Source: Rhynchopus sp. YZ270_cl-10 (lineage: Eukaryota > Euglenozoa > Diplonemea > Diplonemida > Diplonemidae). Taken from it: DNA of 64,000 nucleotides. Shown piece by piece: positions 34,549 through 45,491 of this stretch; within the stretch, counting starts at the first letter, position 1; each line of letters opens with the position of its first letter. Position numbers and translations under genes: made by a program. The notes under the pieces are model-generated. The model was not told the DNA's origin, made no database searches, and saw only the letters and a list, made by a program, of their open reading frames with translations. The stretch lies in assembly GCA_964035575.1 (NCBI GenBank), contig OZ037848.1, positions 1,426,001 through 1,490,000 on the forward strand, written 5' to 3'.

Positions 34549-36162
34549 ATGAACCACAAGGCGCTTCTGTTGCTCAGTGTAGTGTTGACCTTGGTGCCAC
34601 CCAATGCAGGCTATCTGGATTTGCACTTGATGACTGATAAGGTAGACTCCGGTGCGATGTGCTTGGACGGCAGCCCTGCCGGCTTCAACATCCGCCGTGC
34701 TGCGAACGGGTCTGCCCACCGCAACGACTGGATGCTCTTCTTCGAGGGCGGCGGGTGGTGCTACAACGAGGAGGACTGCTACCTGAGGTCGCTGACGTAT
34801 ATTGGGTCCTCCGTTGACTGGGCGGATGCGGCAGTGCAGGAGGGCGTGGCGTCGGAAGACTGCAAGGTGTCACCCTTCTGCGGCTTCAACCACGTCTACA
34901 TGCGGTACTGCGACGGCACCTCCTTTTCATCTGATCTGGAAGAGCCTTTAGTCTACAATGACACAAATCTGCTTCATTTCCGAGGCAAACGCAACCTCGA
35001 GGCGGTTCTCGAAACCATCACCGAGCAATACGGGTTTCACGAAGCAGAACACATTCTCCTCTCAGGGTGCTCTGCCGGAGGGATGTCCGCCTACCTCCAC
35101 AGCAACGCTATTGAAGCGTACAGCAGAGCAGTTGCCCCAAAGCTGACCACCTTTAAGACAGCACCGTGCAGTGGAATGTTCCTGGACTATCAGAACGAGG
35201 CAGGTGTTCATGTCTGGGCAAATGAAATTTCTCACATTGTGGAGTTAACGAATATGACGTCGGGTTTTGATGCAGGGTGTGTTGCAGAGCATGGGTGGCG
35301 CTGTGTGTTCCCTTTGGTGGCATATCAGTACATTACTGCCCCTGTTTTTGTGATGAACTCTGCTGTTGATTTGTATTCTTCGTTGTGTATGTTTGTTGTG
35401 AGCATGCCTCCGAATTTCCCGAATCCTCCTGCGTCGTATTATCCGATCGGTCAAACCTGTTTTTCAGCAAGCACAGCAGAGGCAGGTGTTGGCGGTGAAG
35501 TCGCCAGCTGCGCCTACGGCAAAGGCTGCAGCAATGCAAAAGACCCGCTCCTCGTGTGGTACCTCAACTTCTTCGTAGCCTCCCTCACCAACACCTCAAA
35601 GGTGCATTCCTCGCAGAACGGTGCGTACATCGACACCTGCCTGACACATTGTGGTGCCTCGTTAGAAGCGTTCCCTTACATTTCATTTGGTTCAACTTCA
35701 TTGAAATCTGCCCTAACAGATTGGTGGAATGAAGTAGAAGGCGATCACATCTATGTGAACCATGATTTGGGGAAAGGGAGTTGCCATGATGAAGGGGAGT
35801 CGATGTGGAAGAGGGTGTGGCAGTTTGTGGTGATTGGGGTGAGTGTGGCGTCGGCGGTGGTGGCGGCGGGTGTGATGTTGTGGAGAGGGAGAGGGGAGAA
35901 GGAAACACTCCAGGCGCCCATAGAACGCCCCCCAGCGAGAACCGCAAACGAGAACGACGACAGCGGCAGCACCGACGACGAAGAGGAGTACCTCCTGTGC
36001 TCCATGCAGGGCAGCTCTGCGTGCATCTCCTCCGCCGCCCGCACACCTGCCAGTACCCACCTCACCCCCGAAGGCCAGCACCTCACTCCAAACGAGGCAC
36101 GTGATGCTGCCAAAAAATACCGAGAGCACAACCCGAAAAGGACAAACAATATTCTAGTTTAG
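34549..36162 (+). CDS. Membrane-anchored pectin acetylesterase/Notum-type esterase 2 (537 aa)
   Basis: This is a paralogue of the gene at 29229 with the same architecture. It has a signal peptide (MNHKALLLLSVVLTLVPPNAG), FEGGGWC (about 65-71), GCSAGG with Ser at 175, MNSAVD, and a histidine region DTCLTHC. A transmembrane helix follows at about residues 418-440 (VVIGVSVASAVVAAGVMLW). The cytoplasmic tail, about 95 residues, is longer than in paralogue 1 and is Ser/Asp/Glu-rich, then basic. Conserved blocks such as SGCSAGGMSAYLHSN and CVAEHGWRCVFP are shared almost word for word with paralogue 1, which indicates gene duplication. The ATG follows a CACACCCACC-rich leader; the in-frame codons upstream lie in low-complexity leader DNA. 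Confidence 0.85.
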   Translation: MNHKALLLLSVVLTLVPPNAGYLDLHLMTDKVDSGAMCLDGSPAGFNIRRAANGSAHRNDWMLFFEGGGWCYNEEDCYLRSLTYIGSSVDWADAAVQEGVASEDCKVSPFCGFNHVYMRYCDGTSFSSDLEEPLVYNDTNLLHFRGKRNLEAVLETITEQYGFHEAEHILLSGCSAGGMSAYLHSNAIEAYSRAVAPKLTTFKTAPCSGMFLDYQNEAGVHVWANEISHIVELTNMTSGFDAGCVAEHGWRCVFPLVAYQYITAPVFVMNSAVDLYSSLCMFVVSMPPNFPNPPASYYPIGQTCFSASTAEAGVGGEVASCAYGKGCSNAKDPLLVWYLNFFVASLTNTSKVHSSQNGAYIDTCLTHCGASLEAFPYISFGSTSLKSALTDWWNEVEGDHIYVNHDLGKGSCHDEGESMWKRVWQFVVIGVSVASAVVAAGVMLWRGRGEKETLQAPIERPPARTANENDDSGSTDDEEEYLLCSMQGSSACISSAARTPASTHLTPEGQHLTPNEARDAAKKYREHNPKRTNNILV

Positions 36163-37827
36163 TGGGAGTTTATCTTTTTGTAAGAGATAGTGGGCGTAGG
36201 GGGGGAACAAAGAAGAAAAAAACAGTGGGCCTTTCCAGGCCTAAAGTATGTGGAGGGTATCTGATGGGGAAAAATATGTTTTAAAAAGACGTTTTTTGCT
36301 TTTGTGGCGAGATGTGTACGCGTAGAGGTATGTCACTCATATTTTTTTTCATGCAATGCAATGCCAGCGAGGTCTAGTACTCCTGAAAAAAAAAATGGCT
36401 TGCCTGTAAAGTATATTTTAGCCATGAGTATTTCATCCGGCATTAGCTGAGGCAGACTTAGCCTCGTTGCACTGTATGTTTGTCTTCATCTTTTTTTTTC
36501 TCTTTTCATCAGATGTAAATCACGAAATGGACTGCAGAAAACAAGGTCCACCCGAGCACGGGTCATGCACCATGTACCATGTACCAAGTGTCACGAGAGG
36601 ACTTTGTATTTCAAGTCAAATTTATTTATGGTGCCTTTGTTTGCAACCTGTCTCTTTTCCCCCAACAAATTCTATTTTTTTGTATATCACAGAGCGCTTT
36701 GGCTCTCTTGTTTTCTCAACATCCTGTGGAGCAAATTTACTGCATGCAGTTTTCCACGCACCCAAATGTCACCTGGATACTGACTCGAACTAAAGAACGA
36801 ACACCAAACCCTCATTTTCACCGCTCAATCTATTTACCAAGGTGACTAGGCCGATGAGTAGTACATCTTATTAACTATTCTTTTGACTTTTGGCTGTGCG
36901 ACAACGATTGTAATCAAGATGGCTAAGCCAAGAGGCTCTTTGTATGCGTCGTTTAGTTTTGTCGTAAAAAATGCAGCACAAATATAAACCTGACCCCCTT
37001 TAGTATGATGTGATGTCCTACCGGGAAAAGCACCTCTGTATCTCTTTAGGATGTGTTTGGAAGCAAGTTGCGGGTAGTTCCTTGGGAAACATTGCCCAAA
37101 ATATGTGGTTGCTTCCTTTAGTGCGTCCGCCGATGTACGGTGAGGTGTTTGCACTTTTCAATTTTTTCTTTTTCTTTAATTGTGAACCGCCTCCGTTCTC
37201 TTACGGTACGGAAGACTCACGTCCCCACCCTTTGCATGAGACTCGACTGAGATGCGTTTTAGCACATTTCAACTACTATTTTCGTTTCCCCCCATGACGT
37301 CTGGTTCATACGTTCGAATCCTCACTTCACGTGCCCCCCCACATCGATGTTGCACTCCCTATACGGGCTCATGATGTACAATTAGCGCGAGCCCTGAGTT
37401 ACACTACATTTTTTTTTTTCCGTTCAAAAAAAAAAACTCAGTGACACTGTCATGCGAGGGCTTTATTTTCAAGTCATTTCTTTCAACCTTTCCTTTTTTC
37501 GCAGATAATCTGTCCTCCCTCTCTGCGCCTAAAGACACCTTTGTTTTCATTTATTTCCCCCCCCCTTTTTTTCCTTCATTCCTCATGCAACCCTCCCCCA
37601 CTTTCCCTCTTCTTTTTTTTTAACACCGCAAAAGACACCACCTCACTCCATCCCCCCCATCACAGAAACACCCCTCACCCCCCGTCATATTCCTCCCTTG
37701 GTTTTCACACATAATTCTTAAGTACTTTCCCTTCTTTCTCTTCGGTAGGCAGCACCGCCACAGTACCACCCCATCTTTCCCCATTAAATTCCATCTTTCT
37801 GCCTCAAACTATTTTGAGGGAATTATT

Positions 37828-37828
<1 letters not shown>
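36163..37828. other. Intergenic stretch with several dispersed repeats
   Basis: It holds family A (36510-36628; tail at 37443-37490), family B pieces (36839-36872, 37118-37175) and family C (37203-37292). CT-rich leader DNA (37490-37800) precedes the next gene. No gene is supported. Confidence 0.6.
37203..37292. repeat. Dispersed repeat family C, copy 1
   Basis: CACCCTTTGCATGAGACTCG, ACTGAGATGCGTTTTAGCAC and TTTCAACTACTATTTTCG recur in the same order at 51434-51516. Only two copies are seen in the window. Confidence 0.6.

Positions 37829-37859
<31 letters not shown>
37829..37859 (+). promoter_or_regulatory. A31 tract ending in the A of the start codon
   Basis: Thirty-one consecutive A residues end with the A of the ATG at 37859, so the 5' leader would be pure poly(A) up to the start codon. 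Other genes here have pyrimidine- or CA-rich leaders. A poly(A) leader is known to permit cap-independent initiation in some viruses and yeast genes; any role here is inference. Homopolymer length may also contain assembly error. Confidence 0.4.
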
Positions 37860-37861
<2 letters not shown>

Positions 37862-39022
37862 CAGACCCTTCGCGTTTCCTTGGTGTTCCTGCTTGTTACT
37901 GTCGCGCTTTTTACTGCACATGTCGGAAAAGAGGTGTCGTCCCCTCACAACACATACGAAGTGCCCCGATCGGTCCCTGCCCTCATTCCACGGAAACCCA
38001 ATGGGATTTCAAGCGGAGTATCCACAACCACCACACGCCCCTACGACGTGGTGTTAACGTGTCTCTACATATCGAAAGGGTTTTATGTGGGTAGAGCAAT
38101 ACCTTCGTTAAATTGGGCCGTCGTTTTTGTGTTGTCTTTATATAAGAATAGACGTTCTTTGACTGGAGTAGGGACCGACACAAAATTAGTCATCTTCTCT
38201 GATGCGGAAACCGGAGAACGGTTGCGAGGGTTGGTTAAGGAGAGGCTTGGGGAGACGGCGGAATTTCTTGAAGTGGTTGATATCGATTGGAAGGTAAAAT
38301 ACCCTGGATTGCGCTGGGCGAATATGACGTTGTTGAGGAACGCTGCGAATAACTTCCGTTTTGCGCTTTTTCAAGAATACATTGAGCACCACAAAGACCA
38401 TTTAGATCGTATCATGCTGTCAGACATTACAGATGTTGCCTTTCAAATGAACCCTTTTGATGGAGGTTGTACCATACCATCGTTAACGACAAAGCCTATT
38501 GTGAGATTTACCTTAGAGCATCATCAATGGACGTTTACCAATGAAAAATATAATAAGAGGTGGATGTCGTGCTATCCTAAGGAAGTTACGAAGTATTATT
38601 TGAAGGGGCGTGCGATATCGTGTGATGGTGTGACGTTTGGATCGGTGGCGGGGATGAGGAGATATCATGTTCTTATGATGCGAGAGATAGAGAATGTCGC
38701 GCAAACAGAGTGCTCCATTAAACCGTTAAATGCTGCTTTGGATCAGGCGAACCACAACTACATCCTTCACGTAGTTTCGAACCCCAAGGTTTGGAAAGGA
38801 GAACCCCTCGGGCTCGATGCCTGGGCGACTCCTATGAAAGAGGCCTGCGCCTATCACGGGAATTGGTACGGCCCGCAGATGAATGGGACCATCGTCGTGA
38901 ACGGGTCGAACGTCGTCTATCCCATAGTGCACCAATACACCTCCTGCAGACGTCCGCCCCTGATGAAGATCTTCCGAGACCAATACCTTCCTGGAGAGCC
39001 GTTGGAGGAGTGTAAGAAGTGA
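37859..39022 (+). CDS. Type II membrane glycosyltransferase-like protein (387 aa)
   Basis: Single exon. An N-terminal hydrophobic anchor (about 5-20, VSLVFLLVTVALFTAHV) is followed by a linker and a GT-A-like domain. The key segment is 'LSDITDVAFQMNPFDGG' with Asp 189 and Asp 192, corresponding to the 'D.RDV.FQ.DPF' motif of Golgi glycosyltransferase-like proteins of plants and invertebrates. In that motif the acidic residues would bind the metal-nucleotide-sugar. N-glycosylation sequons (NMT, NGT, NGS) fit a lumenal location. The donor and acceptor are unknown. The start codon directly follows an A31 tract; the in-frame extension upstream is that tract and is not believed. Confidence 0.7.
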
Positions 39023-39977
39023 GGGAAGGGGAGGAGGGGGAGGAGATGAGGGGGTGGTGGTGATATGGGTTTGGTAGCAAGATTATTTGTAATTTTGTTG
39101 CATCAGGTTGAGTTTGTTGCATTTGTCTTTGTCACCTCAGTGAAATGAAGGGGGGAAATAGAAACAAAGCATTTTGAAGACACTTTGCAGTTCTAGAGCC
39201 ACGCCTCACCAAATAGGTCGAGGTGTGTGTGCGTTTCACCACAACCTCTCCCATTGGGGTTTATCGTGTGATGAGTGTTAAATTTCTATTTTTTTGCTTG
39301 TTACCAGGGTAATAAGGTGGGGGGTTACACTGAGGGGAGTGGGGAGGAGTCTCTCGGTTTTTGTTAAAATATATTGTTTTAATGCCGGGTCTATGGCAAA
39401 CAAACAAAACATTCACGCTCTTTTTCTTTTTGGCCATTGATGATTTTTTTTAAACCCTTTTTCTTAAACTTCCTCCCAAAAATAACAAAGCAGATTCGCC
39501 TTTTCGAAAAGATGTGTTTTGTGATGCATCTTTCGGTATTTTCCCCCTCTTTATGTTTCCTTTTTCGTTCTTTCCCTTTTCCCGAACTGCCTAGATTTTA
39601 ACCAAAAACGCACCCCCCCAATGTTTTCATTCCCTCCACCAAAACCCCTCCTCTTTCCCGAACTCTTCTGTCCTTTTTCGCAGTACACACAGCGAGAATG
39701 TAGATACTCACACAGCAAGCCCCCCTGTGGGATCCATATATAAGTCTTTCTCTCACTTATTACAGTAAGACCCCCTGACCTTTTATGAGTTTGTCCCGGC
39801 TGAGTCATCTCGATTTACTAACAACGTGGCGTGCTAACAGGCTTTTTTCGAGTGGACAGACCTACTCAAAAACCCATTACGTCAACTCAGAACCCCTTCC
39901 TCCTCTTGTCTTCTTTTTTATTCTTTTTTCTTTTCTTTTACCCTTTTACCCCCCACCCACCCACCCCATATGCAGTC
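39023..39977. other. Intergenic stretch, no gene seen
   Basis: This is 3' flank, then the C/T-rich leader of the next gene. A TATATAA sequence lies at 39737-39743, about 235 bp before the ATG at 39978, and could be a core promoter element. ACAGTAAGACCCCCTGAC (39764-39781) resembles one end of the small element at 59012-59113, without a partner. Confidence 0.5.
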
Positions 39978-41315
39978 ATGACAAAGCACCAGAGAACAGT
40001 CTACATTGAGCCTGTGTGCGATGAGGGGCAACTCCGTGCGTTGCTTGGCGGGGTTGATGAAGAGCTGGGCACTGCCAATACCTCCACCCCTGCCGCCCCT
40101 CTCATCGAGAGTATCACATTGTACGGAGAGAGCCCTGCAAGGCATGGATTTGTTGTGTTCAGAGATGTGTCCAGCGTCGAGACCGTCCTCAAACGCTTCC
40201 CATGGGAACCATCCAAGATAGCGGAAAACACGGAAAAGGTGAGTGATACCAGGGAAAACGCAGTGGAGATTGCACAGATGGGGGGTAAACCAGAAGGGGC
40301 TTCGGAATTGCTGGAAACTCCAAAACCAATTTCAAGGGGTGAGAGTGAGGGAGAAATGACTGAACAGTCAGACCGATCTGGGAAGATCTGCAGAGAAGAG
40401 GCAAATGAAACGACAACTGCTTCATCTACTTTACACACGATGCCACCAATTGCAGAAAACGAAGAGAAACCAAACGCTGTGGAGAACAACAACCTCTCGG
40501 GTGCAGCTGCACCTACCTCTCTGCGGGAAGCGCTCCACGCTCGCCTTGCGAGGTACCAAAGCACCGCACCGCGCCCACGCTGCCTTCTCCACAAGGAGTG
40601 GTCACGCCGGACGGAGATCTTCAAAAAGCAGGTCTTAGCACCTCCTAAACCACCACCACCACCACCATCTGCCACACGACGTAGTGTTGTGTACATAACC
40701 TCGCACGCACCTTCTCATCAAGACAGCGTCGTCCTCTTCGCAGAGAAATTAACCATGCTCGGTCACAAGCTTCAAGGAGTGGTCAAAATGACCCCAGCAC
40801 GATGCAGCTCAGGGAGATTGACTGTGGGGGTAACATTCTCTGGGGCTGTCGAGGCGAAGGAAGGGTGTACAGTGTTATGTGAGGAAGGTGGGGTGCTGTG
40901 TCTGCGGGGGATAGGTGGGAGGGCGGAGGACCTGCTGGAGGTGTTGCACCGCGCTGAGGTGACGGAAGCGCTGTGTGAAAAGGGCACGTCGCATGAAATA
41001 CCGGACGGCTGTGTCGTGCATGATGCAGTGCAGAAGGGAGGGGAAGGATCGGAGCAGCTTCTCATACTTACAACGGTTTCCCCAGCTGCACCCAAAAAAG
41101 ACCTGGCAGAACAAAGAGGACGCCCCAAGGGGTTCCAAAAAGCAAAGAAAAAGCGGGGCAAGGAGGAGGAGGAGGAGGAGGAGGAAAATGAAAATGGCGC
41201 AGATAGTGGGTGGGGTAATCCAAGGAAGAGGAGGCGAGGTGGAGGGGGTGGACGTTGGTGGGAGGGTGCAGCCGACACAGTCGATGCGCAGCTGATGGAA
41301 CAGCTGGGAATGTAG
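39978..41315 (+). CDS. RRM-like basic protein (445 aa)
   Basis: Single exon. The N-terminus resembles a degenerate RNA-recognition motif: RTVYIEPV (6-13) in the RNP2 position and RHGFVVFRD (55-63) in the RNP1 position, about 45 residues apart. A low-complexity acidic/Ser-Thr region follows (about 80-180). A second possible alpha/beta segment lies at 'RSVVYITSHAPSHQDSVVLF' (about 235-255). The C-terminus has an eight-glutamate run and a basic RGG-like stretch (KRRRGGGGGRWW) ending MEQLGM. I do not recognise an orthologue. The layout suggests a nuclear or nucleolar RNA-binding protein, but this is inference. ATG 39978 follows a C-rich leader; upstream in-frame codons are ignored. Confidence 0.55.
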   Translation: MTKHQRTVYIEPVCDEGQLRALLGGVDEELGTANTSTPAAPLIESITLYGESPARHGFVVFRDVSSVETVLKRFPWEPSKIAENTEKVSDTRENAVEIAQMGGKPEGASELLETPKPISRGESEGEMTEQSDRSGKICREEANETTTASSTLHTMPPIAENEEKPNAVENNNLSGAAAPTSLREALHARLARYQSTAPRPRCLLHKEWSRRTEIFKKQVLAPPKPPPPPPSATRRSVVYITSHAPSHQDSVVLFAEKLTMLGHKLQGVVKMTPARCSSGRLTVGVTFSGAVEAKEGCTVLCEEGGVLCLRGIGGRAEDLLEVLHRAEVTEALCEKGTSHEIPDGCVVHDAVQKGGEGSEQLLILTTVSPAAPKKDLAEQRGRPKGFQKAKKKRGKEEEEEEEENENGADSGWGNPRKRRRGGGGGRWWEGAADTVDAQLMEQLGM

Positions 41316-41554
41316 AGAGGGGAAATAGTGTTTTCAGCACTTTTTTGAGTTGGGGTAGAACTAAAAAGATCAACAAAAAGACACCTTTTTCCGGGGGTTT
41401 TTTTTTCAATTCCTATGAATTTCTCAAAAAAAAAAAAGATGTTTTGTTTGTTTTTGCTTACACACAAGGTTTATTAGAAACCGAACTTGATTAGGCCAAC
41501 GGTAAATTTGTCCTCACGCTTTTTTCCATTTGAATCATTCCCCCTTCACCTACC

Positions 41555-42193
41555 GGCCGCGTACATATTACGTCGCGTACTAATTAAGTCGGTTAGGGCA
41601 AATGCCGACTTAATTAGTACGCGACGTAATAAGTGTGCGACGTAATTAATTTTTTGATTTTTTATAAAAAATAAATCTACGTACAAGGTGAGTGGGATTT
41701 CCCTTGGTGTTGGCGTGTTGGCCCTCGGCCATTTACAAGGTTACATTGGGCAGAGATTGCAACATGCAAACGTTTTTCTTTTATGCTTGTTGAAATATGA
41801 ATGAATAGCTCAGATTGCGGATTTGAGGAACTCCACTGGCACTTCCCACTCCTCTTGCGCATACGGAGGTACGAGACGCACTGTGGCAGGGTTCTCACAG
41901 ATTTCTTCCACCTTACCTGTGCCGTGTACACGCGCCGCGTGTTGGGTTTGTTCTCCTCGTTCACACGATCTGCGATGGCCTTCGGGATTGTGTGGGTTTG
42001 GTGGTCCCCCCAGTGATGTGCCCACACCAGCTGTATTACAACATGATTACCCTCACTTGTTTTTTTACCTTACGGTGTGTACTAATTACGTCGCTTTTTG
42101 GGGGCCCGCGGGCCCCCAAAAAGCGACTTAATTAGTACGCGACGTAATAAGTACCCCCCGTAATAAATACGCGACGTAATATGTACGCGGCCG
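41555..42193. mobile_element. TIR element with ACGTCGCGTACTAATTAAGTCG ends (about 640 bp)
   Basis: The left end reads CCGGCCGCGTACATATTACG (41555) and the right end is its reverse complement (ending 42193), flanked by TA on both sides. Both termini hold repeated GTACGCGACGTAATAA modules. A perfect palindrome (GGGGGCCCGCGGGCCCCC) lies at 42100-42117. The middle (about 41690-42030) is GC-richer and carries an open minus-strand frame of 116 residues (41677-42027, for example AIADRVNEENKPNTRRVYTA) with no transposase signature. It may be captured host sequence. Confidence 0.7.
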
Positions 42194-42555
42194 GTATCAC
42201 GCGCGCTACCCCAGGAAAAAGAGACTAAATGGCTTCCTAAATAAATGGCTACGGCCAACAAAAAAAGACACAACAATAGATGAAGACAAATCATGACAAA
42301 CTGTTCGTTTAGTTTTATTCATTTCTTCACCTATTCAATCTTTTTAGACAGGACGTAGCCCACTCTGTGACCTTCAGGGAACAAAACACAGGCTTAGACC
42401 CACTCCGCATCAACAGAGGGTGATCACAGTCACAATCCTCTCTGATGATACTTCCCCTCAAACTCAACTCTGCAACCATCACCTCCTCCTCCTCCTCCGC
42501 CCTCCTCTTACCCCCTCTCCAGGTACACCACTAGGGTAGACAAACCAAAGCCACA

Positions 42556-45491
42556 ATGTCGCAAGAAAAGCAGCAGCCCGAGATGTTGCAACCGGGTATG
42601 TACCCCGATGACATCCCGGAACCGCTGCCGTTCGCGGGGATCGAGAAGAGCACTGTCGTGCAGGAGACCAAGATCTTCGCGGCCTCGAGCATCAGCGAGC
42701 GGAAGTGCCTCCTTGCGCTGGTCAAGCTGGTGTACCTCTTCGCGCAGGGCGAGACGCTCACACCGAGCGAGGCGACGGACATCTTCTTTGCCTCCACAAA
42801 GCTCTTCCAGACGAGCCACCAGAACCTCCGCCGTCAGGTCTACATCCTGATGAAGGAGCTGGCCGCCTCTGCTGAGCAGATGTTCATCGCCACCCAGATC
42901 CTTTGCAAGGACATCAACTCCTCAAGCGACATGTACAAGGCCAACGCCATCCGTGTCCTCGGCAAGATCACCGAAGTCTCCATGCTCGGACCTGCCGAGC
43001 GTTTCATCCAGCAAGCCATTGTCGACAAATGCACCAATGTCTCCTCCGCCGCTCTCGTCACCTGCATTCACCTTTCCAAGGAGGCCCCCGATTTGGTCCG
43101 CAAATGGTCGAACGAAGTTGGAGAGGCGCTCAAGCAGCGCCACACCATGGTGCAGTACCACGCGCTCGGTCTGCTCCACAAACTCAAGAAGAACAACCGT
43201 CTGTTCATTTTGAAGCAGGTGCAGTCCGTGCAGACCATCCCCATCCGCTCCCCATACGCACTCTGCCTGCTGATAAGGATGTGCAAGGAGATCCTGCTCG
43301 AGGACTTTACAAACAACCAGGAGATCTATAAGTTCGTGCAGACCTCCCTGAGGCACGGCAGTGAGTCTGTGGTCTTCGAGGCTGCGAAGACGATCTGCTC
43401 GATCCCGAACCTGACCGCGCAGGATATGGGGCAGGTGGTGCTGGTGCTGCAGCTGTACCTCTCCTTCCACCGTCCGGTTTTGAAGTTCGCAGCGCTGCGT
43501 TTGTTGAACAAGATGGCGGCGACCCACCCGCTAGCGGTGACATCGTGCAGCCTCGACATGGAGACGCTGTTCACATACCACAACCGTAACATCGCAACCC
43601 TCGCCATCACTACCCGCATGATGACCGGAAGCGAACACAACATCGACGGACTCATGAAAGAAATCTCTAAGTTCCTTTCCGACATTGCCGATGAATTCAA
43701 AGCAGTCGTCATCGACTCCATGAAGGTCCTTGGCAAGAAGTTCCCGAACAAACACCACGTCCTCCTCACCTTCCTCTCCGACGCACTCCGTGAGGAAGGA
43801 GGCTTCGAATACAAGCTTTCCATCGTCGAAACGATTGCAACCCTTGTGGAGTCGAACCCTGCCTCGAAGGAGGAAGGGTTGATGCAGCTGTGCGAGCTGA
43901 TTGAGGACTGTGAGTTTACAAAGATCTCGCAGAGGGTTTTGGCGCTGCTTGGGAAGGAGGGGCCGGGGAACCCAAACCCATCGAAGTTTGTGCGCTTCAT
44001 CTACAACAGGGTGCAGCTTGAGGCGCCGTCGGTGCGGGCGGCGGCGGTTTCCGCGTTGGCGAAGTTTGCGGCGAAGTGCGTTCCGCTGAAGGAGAGCGTG
44101 CTCACGCTGCTGAAGCGTGCTGCGATGGACAACGACGACGAGGTGCGCGACCGTGCCGTCTTCTACATCACCATGCTCGAGATGGACGACCCCGAGGCTG
44201 TCGCGCTCTTCCTCGACGAGGTGGAGGATGAAGTCAAGTCCGCTGTCCCCACAGCAACAGCAGCAGGCGACGCACCACCACTCCCAGAGGACAGCACCGG
44301 AGGCCTCCGTGCAGTCACCATGGCGGCTATCGAGGACGACAACAAATGGGTATGTTGGAAATATTATTTTTTGGATTTGACTGTCGTTTTTCCAATACGC
44401 GGTTTGATAATGTAGGCGTTTAGGAAAATATTAACTTGACATTCTTTGGATGGAGTTGCAAAGAAATGATGGGGAAAATAGGAGATTAATATCTGTGCAT
44501 TTGAGGCTTATGAGCAGTGTGATGAATTTTGCATGGATCTGCAAAATCTTGAACCGTTAAAAAATCCTTCAAATACAAAAAAACCAACCTTAAACAGGCG
44601 CAAGAGCTTGAGTCGGTCGCACAGTTCAAGAAGATGGGCAAGCCGTTCAAGTCGTCTGAGCCGCTGTCGCTTACCGAGAAGGACTTTGACTACGTGGTTA
44701 CCTGCGTGAAGCACACCTACTACGAGCACACCGTGCTGCACTTCAAGGTGGAGAACACGCTTGAGTCGCAGAGCATCTACAACGTGCAGATGCGTGTTGC
44801 GCTGTCCGAGGACGAGGACCTCGAGGCGATGGAGTCGCTGTACGCACTCCCTGCGAAGGAGATTGAGCCCAACTGCGAGGCGAGCACCTTCCTGGTCCTC
44901 AAGAGGGACCCCGACGAGGGCTACCCGACCGGGTCGTGCTCTGTGGCCTGCGTCTTTGCTGAGGAGGAAGGCGAGGACACTGACGAATACGACCTCTCCG
45001 AGAAGATCGTCATCAACCTTTCTGACTACCTGGCGAAGACCGTGCTCCCCAACTTCGAGTCCGCCTGGACAGCGGCAGGCGAGGATGAGTACGACGAGCT
45101 CGTGTACGAGCTCGACTCGCTCAAGAACCTCCAGACCGCTGCCGACGAGATCATCGAATTCTACGGCTTCTACCCGCACGACGGCTGCCAGATTGTGAAC
45201 GACTCAGGAAAGCTCTCCCACACCCTGCTCCTTGCAGGGCAGGTTTCTTACCAGCCGCCGTTCGACATTCTCATGAAGGCTGTGGTATGCCGAAGCTTTT
45301 TTCTCCTCTTTTTTCAAGAAACATTCGTTCCGTTTCTTGATTGTATTTTGATCAGAACATTCATCTTTCAAAAAAATTCTTCATATCTACAGATTGCTCT
45401 GACCGAGTCTGGAACCATCTCCCTGACTCTCCACATCAAGGGAGCGTACGATGACATGCGCGCCCTCCTTGCCTCCTCCCTGACTGACTAG
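42556..45491 (+). CDS. COPG: Coatomer gamma subunit, gamma-COP (859 aa)
   Basis: Exons are 42556-44349, 44598-45284 and 45393-45491, all phase 0, with GTATGY...CAG introns of 248 and 108 bp. The N-terminal solenoid is strongly typical of gamma-COP: KSTVVQETKIFAASSIS, then CLLALVKLVYLFAQGETLT, FFASTKLFQ, NLRRQVYILMKEL and DMYKANAIRVLGKIT. A short linker with acidic and Pro/Ala residues precedes the appendage domain (SSEPLSLTEKDFDYVVTCVK and onward). Gamma-COP is a core subunit of the COPI coat for Golgi-to-ER retrograde transport; its trunk contacts Arf1 and zeta-COP, and its appendage binds ArfGAP and dilysine machinery. The length is close to the usual ~870 aa. The second intron is an exact multiple of three and stays open if retained. 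Confidence 0.95.

Noticed and set aside
37304-37325. tRNA-like B box (ACGTTCGAATCCTC)
   Set aside because: No acceptor stem, D-arm or anticodon arm can be drawn around it. A similar GAGTTCGAATC on the minus strand near 51615 also fails to form a T-arm.
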